A stretch of 6,217 bases of DNA from an uncultured bacterium (GCA_938048925.1 CALITV010000281.1:1-6217); one strand, 5' to 3'; counted from the stretch's first letter, positions 1 to 6,199 are shown. Notes: a model not told the origin generated them from the letters alone. Numbers and translations: made by a program.

Positions 1-207
1 TTTGCGTGGGAGCCGAACGCCTCGAAGGTTGCCTTCGCATCGTTTGTCGAGTGCTTGCGCCAGTTGCAGTTCAGTATCATTGACTGCCAGATGAAAACAG
101 AGCATCTCGAGCGATTCGGCGGAGAGTTCATCCCGCTCGATCGGTTCCTCGCGATACTCGACGAAGGGTGCAACGAACCGACACCTCAGTGGCCCGATCG
201 GATTTAG
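1..207 (+). CDS. aat: Leucyl/phenylalanyl-tRNA--protein transferase, C-terminal part (5' end outside window)
   Basis: Frame 1 is open from base 1 and ends at TAG 205-207, giving the last 68 residues of a longer protein. The fragment contains the family's C-terminal signature: NASK near its start (E. coli Aat also has NASK), then IIDCQMKTEHLERFGG, then an F-IP-L-D-RFL segment, in the family order of 'ASK...DCQ...H...G...IPR..(F/Y)L'. Aat moves Leu or Phe from aminoacyl-tRNA onto the N-terminal Arg or Lys of proteins in the cytoplasm, creating N-degrons that ClpS delivers to ClpAP. The final stretch after RFLAIL (DEGCNEPTPQWPDRI) is a short family-variable tail. The N-terminal domain and the start codon lie upstream of the window. 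The gene following begins 24 nt after the stop and is probably in the same transcript. Identification rests on recognised motifs, not on a database search. Confidence 0.88.
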   Translation, partial: FAWEPNASKVAFASFVECLRQLQFSIIDCQMKTEHLERFGGEFIPLDRFLAILDEGCNEPTPQWPDRI

Positions 208-220
208 GAACTACCTTTGT

Positions 221-226
221 GGGAGG
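221..226 (+). promoter_or_regulatory. Ribosome binding site that fixes the start at ATG 232
   Basis: GGGAGG lies 5 nt before ATG 232. The reading frame is open further up to a TTG at 217, but that codon has no Shine-Dalgarno sequence at the right distance. Starting there would also put WEGS in front of an otherwise typical signal peptide. ATG 232 is therefore chosen as the start. Confidence 0.8.
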
Positions 227-231
227 GAAGT

Positions 232-1854
232 ATGCGTTCACTGTTCTTGGCGTTTGTGGCGGGATGGTTTGTGTATGGGACGGCGACGGCCCAAGAGGTT
301 CCCTCTGGTGAAGGGGAAACCGTTTCACAGCCAGCGACATCTTCTGCTCCTGTTTCTGTCGTCGCGGCAGAGGAACAAGTCGCCTTCGACGAGGCGGGGA
401 CGGTGTTCGTGCTCGACAATAATCTGCGGACCCGCTACGGACTTTTTCCCGATATCGCCGGTTTCCGACAGGCGATCCTCTTCAAGAAGGACGATGCGTA
501 TGAACTGGCACTCATCACCGAAACGGGTGACCAACGGGTGCCGCTGAGTGCCGAACAGGTCGCCGCGATCCGGAACAAGATCGCCGCAACGATGATTACC
601 GCGGAACCCGAAAAATCACCGGCCCTCGAACCGGTGGATAAGGCAGAAATCTCCACGCCGTCGCCGCTTCCCCGAAAACGGCCGCTCTATGACGAAACCG
701 CGGGATTTGCCCCGTTTCTTGCTTACACGACGATCACGGCCGGCCTCTACGGCGCCGCATTTCCCTTCATCTTCGGCGGATCGGATGCGCACTGGGCTCT
801 CTATCCCGGAATCTCGTTCCTGACGGCCGGTGCCACCTTCGGTCTGGCCTACTATCTTGGCCGCGATGCCGAGATAACCCGCGGCATGGCGTTCGGAGCC
901 GCCGAGGGCGCGGCGCGCGGTGCGGTTGACGGTATGCTCCTCTGGTGGCTCATCGGCGGTAGCCTCAACCTCGTCGCGGCGGAAGGAGGCGAAGAACGCG
1001 AGGAGTCGGATCTCGGAATCAACGCGGAGACCTACTTCCGCCTTTTCTTCGCCTCGAGCATTCTTGCCAGCATGGCCGAATACGGATTGGGCATGTGGTA
1101 TGGGAAATGGTCGGGAGCGACGGGTGGTCAGATGCGTATGCTCGGTGTTGGATCGAACCTTGGCTATCTTACGATGCTCGAACTGCTTTCGACCTCACTG
1201 GACAAGGACTTCATCAAAGATAATCGGGGCGTCGAGCGCATTGTCCCCGCTTCTATGGTCGCCGGCGGCATCGGCGGACTTTTCCTCGGCCATGCGCTCA
1301 ACGGATGGGACCGTTACACCGAGGGTGATGCCGCCCTTTTCTACACCGGCATTGCGCTCGGCACCTACCTGCCGGTCTCGATTCTGGTCACCGCACGGTC
1401 CGAGAAGGCCCGCATCTATACCGGTCTCATGCTGCCGGGCACCATCGGCGGGGCCGTGGCGAGTTACTTTTTACTCAAGGGACTCGACTTCTCCGACATC
1501 GACGCCTTTCTCTTCGACCTTGGTGTTCTTGCCGGCGGCCTTACGACGACCGGTATCGGCTACATCGCGATCGCTGCAGCAAAAGCGAACGGCGAGACTC
1601 CATGGCTCGCAACGCTTTCTTCGATAGGGCTCTTTTCCGGTTATGCGGTCATGTATATCGTGTTCCGTGACCAAGCAATGAAACAGGCCGTCGCCGAGGA
1701 TGCGCGTAGTGGCTGGCGCTTCCATCTGAACCCTGCTGGCGTCATGACGGCGCTCGTGCGTCCGCCGGCAACATCGCTGCGATCAGAAGAGGATTTCCGC
1801 ATTCTCCGCGAGCTGCCGACCTCCCCGATCGTTTCGGTCGAGTATCGGTGGTAG
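232..1854 (+). CDS. Exported, glycine-rich repeat membrane protein of unknown function
   Basis: I do not recognise a named family. The 540-residue product starts with a signal peptide (MRSLFLAFVAGWFVYGTATA, likely cleaved before Q21; no lipobox Cys). A low-complexity acidic/Ser-Pro stretch follows to about residue 50. Residues about 57-120 form a small mixed alpha/beta-looking domain (FPDIAGFRQAILF ... VPLSAEQVAAIRNKI). A Pro/Glu linker (about 123-150) leads to a hydrophobic region (about 158-478) with roughly 8-10 candidate membrane segments. This region holds at least four diverged copies of a two-segment unit joined by a short polar loop. After the loop every copy keeps Gly at the same two places (GxxxG: G226/G230, G307/G311, G373/G377, G431/G435). 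The roughly 60-residue polar tail ends in SVEYRW. A cleavable signal peptide plus many hydrophobic segments suggests an envelope protein, in the inner or outer membrane; which one cannot be told. It lies 24 nt after aat and shows no promoter of its own. Confidence 0.85.
   Translation: MRSLFLAFVAGWFVYGTATAQEVPSGEGETVSQPATSSAPVSVVAAEEQVAFDEAGTVFVLDNNLRTRYGLFPDIAGFRQAILFKKDDAYELALITETGDQRVPLSAEQVAAIRNKIAATMITAEPEKSPALEPVDKAEISTPSPLPRKRPLYDETAGFAPFLAYTTITAGLYGAAFPFIFGGSDAHWALYPGISFLTAGATFGLAYYLGRDAEITRGMAFGAAEGAARGAVDGMLLWWLIGGSLNLVAAEGGEEREESDLGINAETYFRLFFASSILASMAEYGLGMWYGKWSGATGGQMRMLGVGSNLGYLTMLELLSTSLDKDFIKDNRGVERIVPASMVAGGIGGLFLGHALNGWDRYTEGDAALFYTGIALGTYLPVSILVTARSEKARIYTGLMLPGTIGGAVASYFLLKGLDFSDIDAFLFDLGVLAGGLTTTGIGYIAIAAAKANGETPWLATLSSIGLFSGYAVMYIVFRDQAMKQAVAEDARSGWRFHLNPAGVMTALVRPPATSLRSEEDFRILRELPTSPIVSVEYRW
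814..1572 (+). repeat. Region encoding four degenerate ~49-residue glycine-rich protein repeats
   Basis: Four units lie at residues 195-243, 275-323, 340-388 and 399-447 of the 540-residue protein (bases 814-960, 1054-1200, 1249-1395, 1426-1572). Each has a hydrophobic Gly-rich segment, a polar loop (RDAEITRG, KWSGATGG, GWDRYTEG, GLDFSDID) and a second hydrophobic segment. In that second segment Gly occurs exactly 8 and 12 residues after the last residue of the quoted loop. A fifth, weaker copy of the second half may be present around residues 456-478, with G466/G470. The repeats are visible at protein level only; the DNA is not repetitive. Confidence 0.6.
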
Positions 1855-1872
1855 AACGAGGTGACGCTTCTC

Positions 1873-1900
1873 TTTACTTTTTCCCTTCTTCGGCTACAGT
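1873..1900 (+). promoter_or_regulatory. Weak candidate promoter for the MFS permease gene
   Basis: TTTACT (1873-1878) and TACAGT (1895-1900) are 16 nt apart in the 78-nt gap between the 540-residue gene and the permease gene. Both boxes differ from the consensus at two positions. Read-through from the upstream gene is an equally good explanation, because no terminator hairpin is visible between the two genes. Confidence 0.3.
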
Positions 1901-1922
1901 GCCGCCGGTTACGGTAGCGCTC

Positions 1923-1926
1923 GAGG
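1923..1926 (+). promoter_or_regulatory. Ribosome binding site supporting GTG start at 1933
   Basis: GAGG lies 6 nt before GTG 1933. The next in-frame ATG (2005) would cut into the first membrane helix of the permease and has no comparable site. This favours the GTG start. Confidence 0.6.
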
Positions 1927-1932
1927 TGTCCA

Positions 1933-3186
1933 GTGTTCTCGCCCGATCTCTTCATTCCTCCCTTCGACGACCGGAAGCGAACTTTCATTGCGCACGCCTC
2001 GTTCATGGCCCTCGAGGAATTCGTCTGGGGACTCTTCGTTCTCGCCGAGGTGGTGCTGCGGCGCGAACTGCAGGCGGGGGCGCTTTTCATCACTCTCTTT
2101 ACGGTAATCAATCCCGCCTCGGCTCTTTTTTCGGTCTATTTTGCCCAGCGGATCTCGGCTCATCCCGATCGTATCTATCGGTATATTGTGCTCGTCGCCG
2201 TCATGCTCCGACTCCCGCTCGCTCTTTTCTTCTTTTTCCACGATGCCCTCTCGCTGCTCATCCTGTTCGGCCTCTTCAATATCGGTGTCGCGATGCTCAA
2301 GCCGGTCCAGAGCATCTATATGCGCGAGAACTTCCATTACGATGAGATCGGCAACATCTACGGCGTCACCGTCTCGATAGCCAAGTTTTTTTTCATTGTA
2401 GCAAGTTATGGGTTGGGACGCTGGCTCGATCAGGTGCCGGACGCCTATATCCCGGCATTCGGCGGGGCTGGGATCATTGCCTTTCTCTCGGTGCTGGTGG
2501 TGGTGCTGATACCGTTCCGGAAGTGGCGCACGGTGGACGGTGTGCCCGCCCCCAAAGACATGTTCGGCTTTGTGACCGTTCGTGACACTTTGCGCGAGAA
2601 TGTGCCGTTTCGACGCTACGAGGCAGCTTTCATGGTTTATGGCGCCGGGTTTATGGTCATCTTGCCGGCGCTTCCTCTCCTTCTGGTGGACCACCTCAAT
2701 CTCTCCTACAGTGTCGTGTCGTTCGGGCGCGGTGTCATGTCGGCGCTTCTCTTGATCGTCTGTACGCCGCTCCTAGGAAAACTCCTCGACCGGCGCAATC
2801 CGGTGTATCTGAGCACGGTGGCTTTTGCCGTGCTCATCGCCTATCCGTCGCTTCTTATCGTGGCGTGGTTTTTTCCTGCCGTCGCCGAACCGCTTTTCTA
2901 TCTTGCCTTCATCGCATTTGGAATCGGGATGGCGGGTGTGACGCTCACATGGAATATGGGGCCGATGTTCTTTGCGGCGACGCCGCAAGAGATACCGCGC
3001 CTCACCAGCATCCATGTCACCCTGACCGGCGTGCGCGGACTACTCGTTCCGCCGCTCGGTTACCTCCTCCTCACCACAGGAATCCTCGCACCGTTCATCG
3101 CAAGTGCCTGCTTCTTTGGCACCGCAGCCTTTCTCATGGCGCGGGGAACGAGATTTTTGTTGACAGAGCAGGAAAAGCCGCTATAA
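1933..3186 (+). CDS. Major facilitator superfamily (MFS) permease
   Basis: The 417-residue protein has about twelve hydrophobic helices, near residues 18-40, 47-70, 82-102, 105-125, 146-165, 173-193, 231-253, 263-283, 292-314, 317-340, 364-383 and 386-404. A longer polar loop (about 195-228) separates two six-helix halves, the usual MFS layout, and 400-420 residues is the usual length. The TM8-TM9 loop has a motif-A-like sequence, GKLLDRRNP (282-290). A related GRWLD (162-166) lies in the TM5-TM6 loop. These are secondary transporters of the cytoplasmic membrane driven by ion gradients or substrate gradients. The substrate cannot be deduced, and a signalling or scaffold role is not excluded. 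The start is GTG 1933, with GAGG 6 nt upstream and a short cytosolic N-terminus before TM1. The gene ends with CTA TAA at 3181-3186, inside the promoter of the tRNA cluster. No neighbouring gene suggests a substrate. Confidence 0.8.
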   Translation: MFSPDLFIPPFDDRKRTFIAHASFMALEEFVWGLFVLAEVVLRRELQAGALFITLFTVINPASALFSVYFAQRISAHPDRIYRYIVLVAVMLRLPLALFFFFHDALSLLILFGLFNIGVAMLKPVQSIYMRENFHYDEIGNIYGVTVSIAKFFFIVASYGLGRWLDQVPDAYIPAFGGAGIIAFLSVLVVVLIPFRKWRTVDGVPAPKDMFGFVTVRDTLRENVPFRRYEAAFMVYGAGFMVILPALPLLLVDHLNLSYSVVSFGRGVMSALLLIVCTPLLGKLLDRRNPVYLSTVAFAVLIAYPSLLIVAWFFPAVAEPLFYLAFIAFGIGMAGVTLTWNMGPMFFAATPQEIPRLTSIHVTLTGVRGLLVPPLGYLLLTTGILAPFIASACFFGTAAFLMARGTRFLLTEQEKPL

Positions 3187-3187
3187 A
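3160..3187 (+). promoter_or_regulatory. Strong sigma70-like promoter of the tRNA cluster, inside the end of the permease gene
   Basis: A perfect -35 box TTGACA (3160-3165) and a -10 box TATAAA (3182-3187) are separated by 16 nt. Transcription would start near 3194-3196, about 10 nt before tRNA-Gly. The -35 box falls in the codons for Leu-Thr near the permease C-terminus, and the -10 box overlaps its TAA stop (3184-3186). A run of nine A (3185-3193) follows. The spacer between -10 and start is therefore A-rich at first, unlike the GC-rich discriminator of classical stringently controlled stable-RNA promoters. Confidence 0.8.
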
Positions 3188-3204
3188 AAAAAAGGCCTTG
3201 CTGA

Positions 3205-3280
3205 GCGGGAATAACTCAGTGGCTAGAGTGCAACCTTGCCAAGGTTGAGGTCGAGGGTTCAAATCCCTTTTCCCGCTCCA
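3205..3280 (+). tRNA. tRNA-Gly (anticodon GCC)
   Basis: A complete 76-nt cloverleaf. The acceptor stem GCGGGAA (3205-3211) pairs with TTCCCGC (3270-3276). The D-stem is ACTC/GAGT. The anticodon stem CAACC/GGTTG encloses the loop TTGCCAA with anticodon GCC at 3238-3240. The T-arm is GAGGG-TTCAAAT-CCCTT. The discriminator is T3277, as is usual for bacterial tRNA-Gly, and CCA is encoded at 3278-3280. It reads GGC and GGU codons. It is the first gene of a three-tRNA cluster, and eight T (3281-3288) directly follow its CCA. Confidence 0.97.
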
Positions 3281-3293
3281 TTTTTTTTCTTAG

Positions 3294-3367
<74 letters not shown>

Positions 3368-3385
3368 TCCTTCTTGTCTTCAGGT

Positions 3386-3473
3386 GCCGGAGTGGCGGAA
3401 CAGGCAGACGCAAGGGACTTAAAATCCCTCGGGGGCAAACCCTGTACCGGTTCAAGTCCGGTCTCCGGCACCA
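3386..3473 (+). tRNA. tRNA-Leu (anticodon TAA)
   Basis: An 88-nt class II tRNA. The acceptor stem GCCGGAG (3386-3392) pairs with CTCCGGC (3463-3469). The anticodon stem AGGGA/TCCCT (3413-3417/3425-3429) encloses CTTAAAA with anticodon TAA at 3420-3422. The long variable arm (about 3430-3445) has a GGG/CCC stem. The T-arm is ACCGG-TTCAAGT-CCGGT. The discriminator is A3470, needed for leucine charging, and CCA is encoded at 3471-3473. It reads UUA and UUG. It lies 18 nt after tRNA-Cys and is the last tRNA of the cluster. Confidence 0.97.
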
Positions 3474-3500
3474 CGGCGATACGAACGGGTACTGTCATAG

Positions 3501-3508
3501 GGGAGGAG
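3501..3508 (+). promoter_or_regulatory. Strong ribosome binding site of the aminopeptidase gene
   Basis: GGGAGGAG includes the GGAGG core at 3502-3506, 6 nt before ATG 3513. The 39 nt between tRNA-Leu and this ATG contain no recognisable -35/-10 pair. The messenger may therefore come from the tRNA promoter, with its 5' end left by processing after the tRNA CCA. Confidence 0.75.
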
Positions 3509-3512
3509 CCGT

Positions 3513-4631
3513 ATGAAAGACCAGAGACTCGAGAAGTTGGCGAAAGTGCTCGTGCACTATTCAACGCGGGTGAAACGGGACGAGTTCGTGTTCGTACGCG
3601 CCGATGAGGTGGCGGCGCCGTGGGTCGTCGCAGTGACACGCGAGGCGGTGAAGGCGGGTGCGCATGTCGAGACGATGCTCTCGTCTCAAGAGGCGACCGA
3701 GGCGCGGCTCAAGTACGCTTCGGACGATGAACTGAAAACAGGAAACTATCTCCTCGAGAAGATGCTCGAGCGGGCCGATGTGTGGCTGACCGCATGGGGG
3801 GCGCGTAACCTCAAGATAAACGCGAACATCCCTGCCGAGCGGCTCAAACTCGATGCGCAGGGACAGAGCGGCTGGCGGAAGATATACTCCGAGCGCATGG
3901 CGTCCGGTAAACTGCGTTGGTGCGGCACCCAGTTCCCGACCTACGCCGACGCACAGGAGGCGAACATGAGCCTCGAAGACTACGAAGACTTCGTCTATGG
4001 CGCGGGGCTGCTCGACAAGGAGGACCCGGCGACCGAGTGGAAAAAGATCAGCGAGGCGCAGGAGCGCTGGGTCAAGTGGCTCGACACGAAGAAGGCGCTT
4101 CACATCGTTTCGGAAGGAACCGACATCCACGTCGGTGTCGCGGGGCGCAAGTGGATAAACTGCGACGGCCGCGTCAACTTTCCCGACGGCGAGGTCTTCA
4201 CGAGTCCCGAAGAGACCGCCGTCAATGGCCACATCACCTTCAGTTTCCCCGGCATTTACGCGGGAAAAGAGATCGAGGGAATACGCCTCGAGGTGAAGGA
4301 CGGGATCGTGGTCAAGGCGACGGCGCGCAAGGGTGAGGACCTGCTCCACGCGCTCCTCAAGACCGACGAAGGCGCCTCGCGCTTCGGCGAGGTCGCCGTC
4401 GGCACCAACTACGGCATCCAGAAGTTCACCCGCAACATGCTCTTCGACGAGAAGATCGGTGGCACCGTCCATCTTGCTCTTGGCAACGCAATGGCAGATG
4501 CCGGCGGCAAGAATCGGTCGGCGATCCACTGGGATATGCTCTGCGATATGCGGCAGGGCGGCACGATAACGGCCGACGGGATACTTTTCTACAAAGACGG
4601 CCGGTTTATAGAGGAAGTACTCTTCGACTGA
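3513..4631 (+). CDS. M29-family metallo-aminopeptidase (AmpS/aminopeptidase T type)
   Basis: The 372-residue cytoplasmic protein matches peptidase family M29, whose members remove N-terminal residues from peptides using a two-metal centre. The N-terminus (MKDQRLEKLAKVLVHYSTRVK) is typical and fixes the start, backed by GGAGG 6 nt upstream. Expected metal ligands are visible: E227 in FPDGEVFTSPEE, E293 in GEVAVG, H320 in GGTVHLALG, and H339 with D341 in AIHWDM. The E227-E293 spacing of 66 equals that of the characterised family members as I recall them (E250/E316 in Thermus ApT, E253/E319 in S. aureus AmpS). The conserved Tyr seven residues after the first His (Tyr352 in ApT) is Met327 here. 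At 372 residues it is shorter than ApT and AmpS (about 410), mainly because the H-to-H segment is compact. It follows the tRNA cluster by 39 nt and may be co-transcribed with it. Substrate preference is unknown; a role in peptide turnover is inferred from the family. Confidence 0.88.
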   Translation: MKDQRLEKLAKVLVHYSTRVKRDEFVFVRADEVAAPWVVAVTREAVKAGAHVETMLSSQEATEARLKYASDDELKTGNYLLEKMLERADVWLTAWGARNLKINANIPAERLKLDAQGQSGWRKIYSERMASGKLRWCGTQFPTYADAQEANMSLEDYEDFVYGAGLLDKEDPATEWKKISEAQERWVKWLDTKKALHIVSEGTDIHVGVAGRKWINCDGRVNFPDGEVFTSPEETAVNGHITFSFPGIYAGKEIEGIRLEVKDGIVVKATARKGEDLLHALLKTDEGASRFGEVAVGTNYGIQKFTRNMLFDEKIGGTVHLALGNAMADAGGKNRSAIHWDMLCDMRQGGTITADGILFYKDGRFIEEVLFD

Positions 4632-4716
4632 GATCTTTTATCTGCTCGAAAAGGGGTCGGTGGGAAGCTCCGCGCCTCTCCTCTTGCGAGGAAGAACGCC
4701 GCTCCGGTGCTCCGTC

Positions 4717-4744
4717 TTGCTTTTTGGCGATCCCCTGCTATAAC
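4717..4744 (+). promoter_or_regulatory. Candidate purF promoter with extended -10
   Basis: TTGCTT (4717-4722) and TATAAC (4739-4744) are 16 nt apart, and the -10 box is preceded by TG at 4736-4737 (TGCTATAAC, the extended -10 form). Transcription would start near 4751, giving a leader of about 27 nt that contains GAGGAG (4766-4771), 6 nt before ATG 4778. The rest of the 146-nt gap (4632-4716) holds no gene and no clear terminator. I saw no PurR-type operator or purine riboswitch fold. Confidence 0.6.
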
Positions 4745-4777
4745 TGCCGCGGTGTGCGATAGGTCGAGGAGTTTTTC

Positions 4778-6199
4778 ATGTGCGGTGTCGCGGGTATCTT
4801 CGGGATAGAGTCGGCTGAACGGTATGTCGCCGAAATCCTCTTCGCGATACAACACCGTGGACAAGAATCGTGTGGTCTTTCGGTGAAAATGGCCAACGGA
4901 GATATCGCCACTTACAAGCAGATGGGGCTCGTCAAGCATGTATTCACCTCCGAGGTGTTCGACCGGTTCACCGGCGTGAACGCCATCGGGCATGTCCGTT
5001 ATCCCACCGCCGGCTCCAGCGACATCCTGAATAGCCAACCGCACACGGTTCCTCTCCCTGACGGCTCGACGCTCGCCTTCTGCGCGAACGGCGATGTCGT
5101 CAACTATGCCGAGTGGCGCGAATTCCTCGAAAAGAGAAAGGTCGCCTTCACGAGCAACAACGACGGCGAACTCATCGCGCGGCTCATCGCGTACCGTATG
5201 TTCGCCGAGGGCCTTGCGATCGAGGCGGCCATCGAATCCATTCAGCGCGACATCGAGGGGGCCTTTTCGGCACTCCTTCTCTACCGCGACCAACTCTATG
5301 CATTCCGCGATCCGCACGGTTTCCGTCCCTTCGTGATGGGCCACCGCACATGGCAGGGGGTGGGGGAAATGCCCTCGCAGGGGACCTGCTTCGCGTCGGA
5401 AACCTGCGCCTTCGGCATCATCGGCGCCCAATTCGTTCGCGAGGTGAAACCGGGCGAGATTATTCGGCTCGAACCGAATCGTCCGGCGACCACGGTTGCA
5501 ATAAATGGCGCTACACCGCGCCACTGCATCTTCGAATTGATTTACTTTTCCCGTCCCGATACGCTTACCTTTGGCGAATTCGTTTATCGTGTGCGCAAGA
5601 AGATCGGCGCGACGCTTGCCCACTATGACCACGATATTCCGTCGGGTGACGACCTCGCCGTGATGGCGGTGCCCGATTCTTCCAACTTCGTGGCACTCGG
5701 CTATGCCGCGGAAAAAGAGGTTCCTTTCGAGATGGGCCTCATCCGCAACCATTATGTTGGGCGCACCTTTATCAGTCCTTACCAAAAGAAACGCGATGAG
5801 GGGGTCAAGCAGAAGTTCAACCCGCTGCCTGCCTTCTTCGAAGGAAAACGGGTGGTGCTCGTGGATGATTCTATCGTCCGGGGGACGACGCTTCGCAAAA
5901 TAGTCCGCATGATACGCGGCGCCGGCGCGAAAGAGATCCATGTCCGCATCGGGTCGCCGCGGGTCATCGGCCCCTGTTTCTATGGCATAGACACGCCGAC
6001 GCGCGAAGAACTGATTGCAACCCGAATGAGTTTACAGGAAACCTGCGTCTACCTTTCGGCCGATTCGCTCAAGCACATCGAACTCGATGATCTGCTCCGT
6101 ATCGTCGCGCGTCCCGGCGACTTTTGCACCGCCTGTTTCAGCGGCGACTATCTCTATGTTCCTCCGTCATTCGTCAAGAGCAACGCGCCGGGCTGTTAG
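4778..6199 (+). CDS. purF: Amidophosphoribosyltransferase (glutamine PRPP amidotransferase), Fe-S type
   Basis: PurF makes 5-phosphoribosylamine from PRPP and glutamine, the committed step of purine synthesis in the cytoplasm. The 473-residue length is normal. The N-terminal Ntn glutaminase domain (about 2-235) begins MCGVAGIFGI, so the nucleophile Cys2 is exposed by removing Met alone, with no longer propeptide. Further glutaminase residues are R74 in HVRYPTAGSS, N103-G104 in CANGD and D129 in NNDGE. The C-terminal phosphoribosyltransferase domain has the flexible loop around YVGRTFISPYQKKR (326-339) and the PRPP loop VVLVDDSIVRGTT (359-371) with D363 and D364. Four cysteines at the positions of the Bacillus subtilis 4Fe-4S ligands are present (C250, C400, and C450/C453 in FCTACF). 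This places it in the Fe-S, oxygen-sensitive class rather than the E. coli class. The start is fixed by Cys2 and by GAGGAG 6 nt upstream. No other purine genes are visible. Confidence 0.97.
   Translation: MCGVAGIFGIESAERYVAEILFAIQHRGQESCGLSVKMANGDIATYKQMGLVKHVFTSEVFDRFTGVNAIGHVRYPTAGSSDILNSQPHTVPLPDGSTLAFCANGDVVNYAEWREFLEKRKVAFTSNNDGELIARLIAYRMFAEGLAIEAAIESIQRDIEGAFSALLLYRDQLYAFRDPHGFRPFVMGHRTWQGVGEMPSQGTCFASETCAFGIIGAQFVREVKPGEIIRLEPNRPATTVAINGATPRHCIFELIYFSRPDTLTFGEFVYRVRKKIGATLAHYDHDIPSGDDLAVMAVPDSSNFVALGYAAEKEVPFEMGLIRNHYVGRTFISPYQKKRDEGVKQKFNPLPAFFEGKRVVLVDDSIVRGTTLRKIVRMIRGAGAKEIHVRIGSPRVIGPCFYGIDTPTREELIATRMSLQETCVYLSADSLKHIELDDLLRIVARPGDFCTACFSGDYLYVPPSFVKSNAPGC

Noticed and set aside
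217..231. TTG 217 as the start of the 540-residue protein
   Set aside because: It has no ribosome site at the right distance, and ATG 232 has GGGAGG 5 nt upstream and begins a clean signal peptide.
1848..2345. Plus-strand open frame of 165 codons overlapping the end of the exported protein gene and the start of the permease gene
   Set aside because: The product is Arg/Ser/His-rich with no membrane or domain pattern, and it runs out of frame over the clearly coding permease gene.
1909..2694. Minus-strand open frame of 261 codons
   Set aside because: It is antisense to the permease gene and its composition (very rich in His, Arg, Glu) is that of a reverse-complement shadow.
3383..3389. Alternative tRNA-Leu acceptor stem beginning at GGTGCCGG
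   Set aside because: Pairing from there would push the 3' end past CCA; GCCGGAG (3386-3392) with CTCCGGC gives seven pairs, discriminator A and CCA.
3561..4529. Minus-strand open frame of 322 codons
   Set aside because: It is the antisense shadow of the M29 aminopeptidase, whose motifs and ribosome site are on the plus strand.
4679..4692. Hairpin TCCTC-TTGC-GAGGA as a terminator of the aminopeptidase gene
   Set aside because: The stem has only 5 bp and is not followed by a T run.
4589..5941. Long minus-strand open frame of 450 codons
   Set aside because: Despite its length it is antisense to purF, has no recognisable domain, and is explained by the strong codon bias of purF keeping the reverse frame open.
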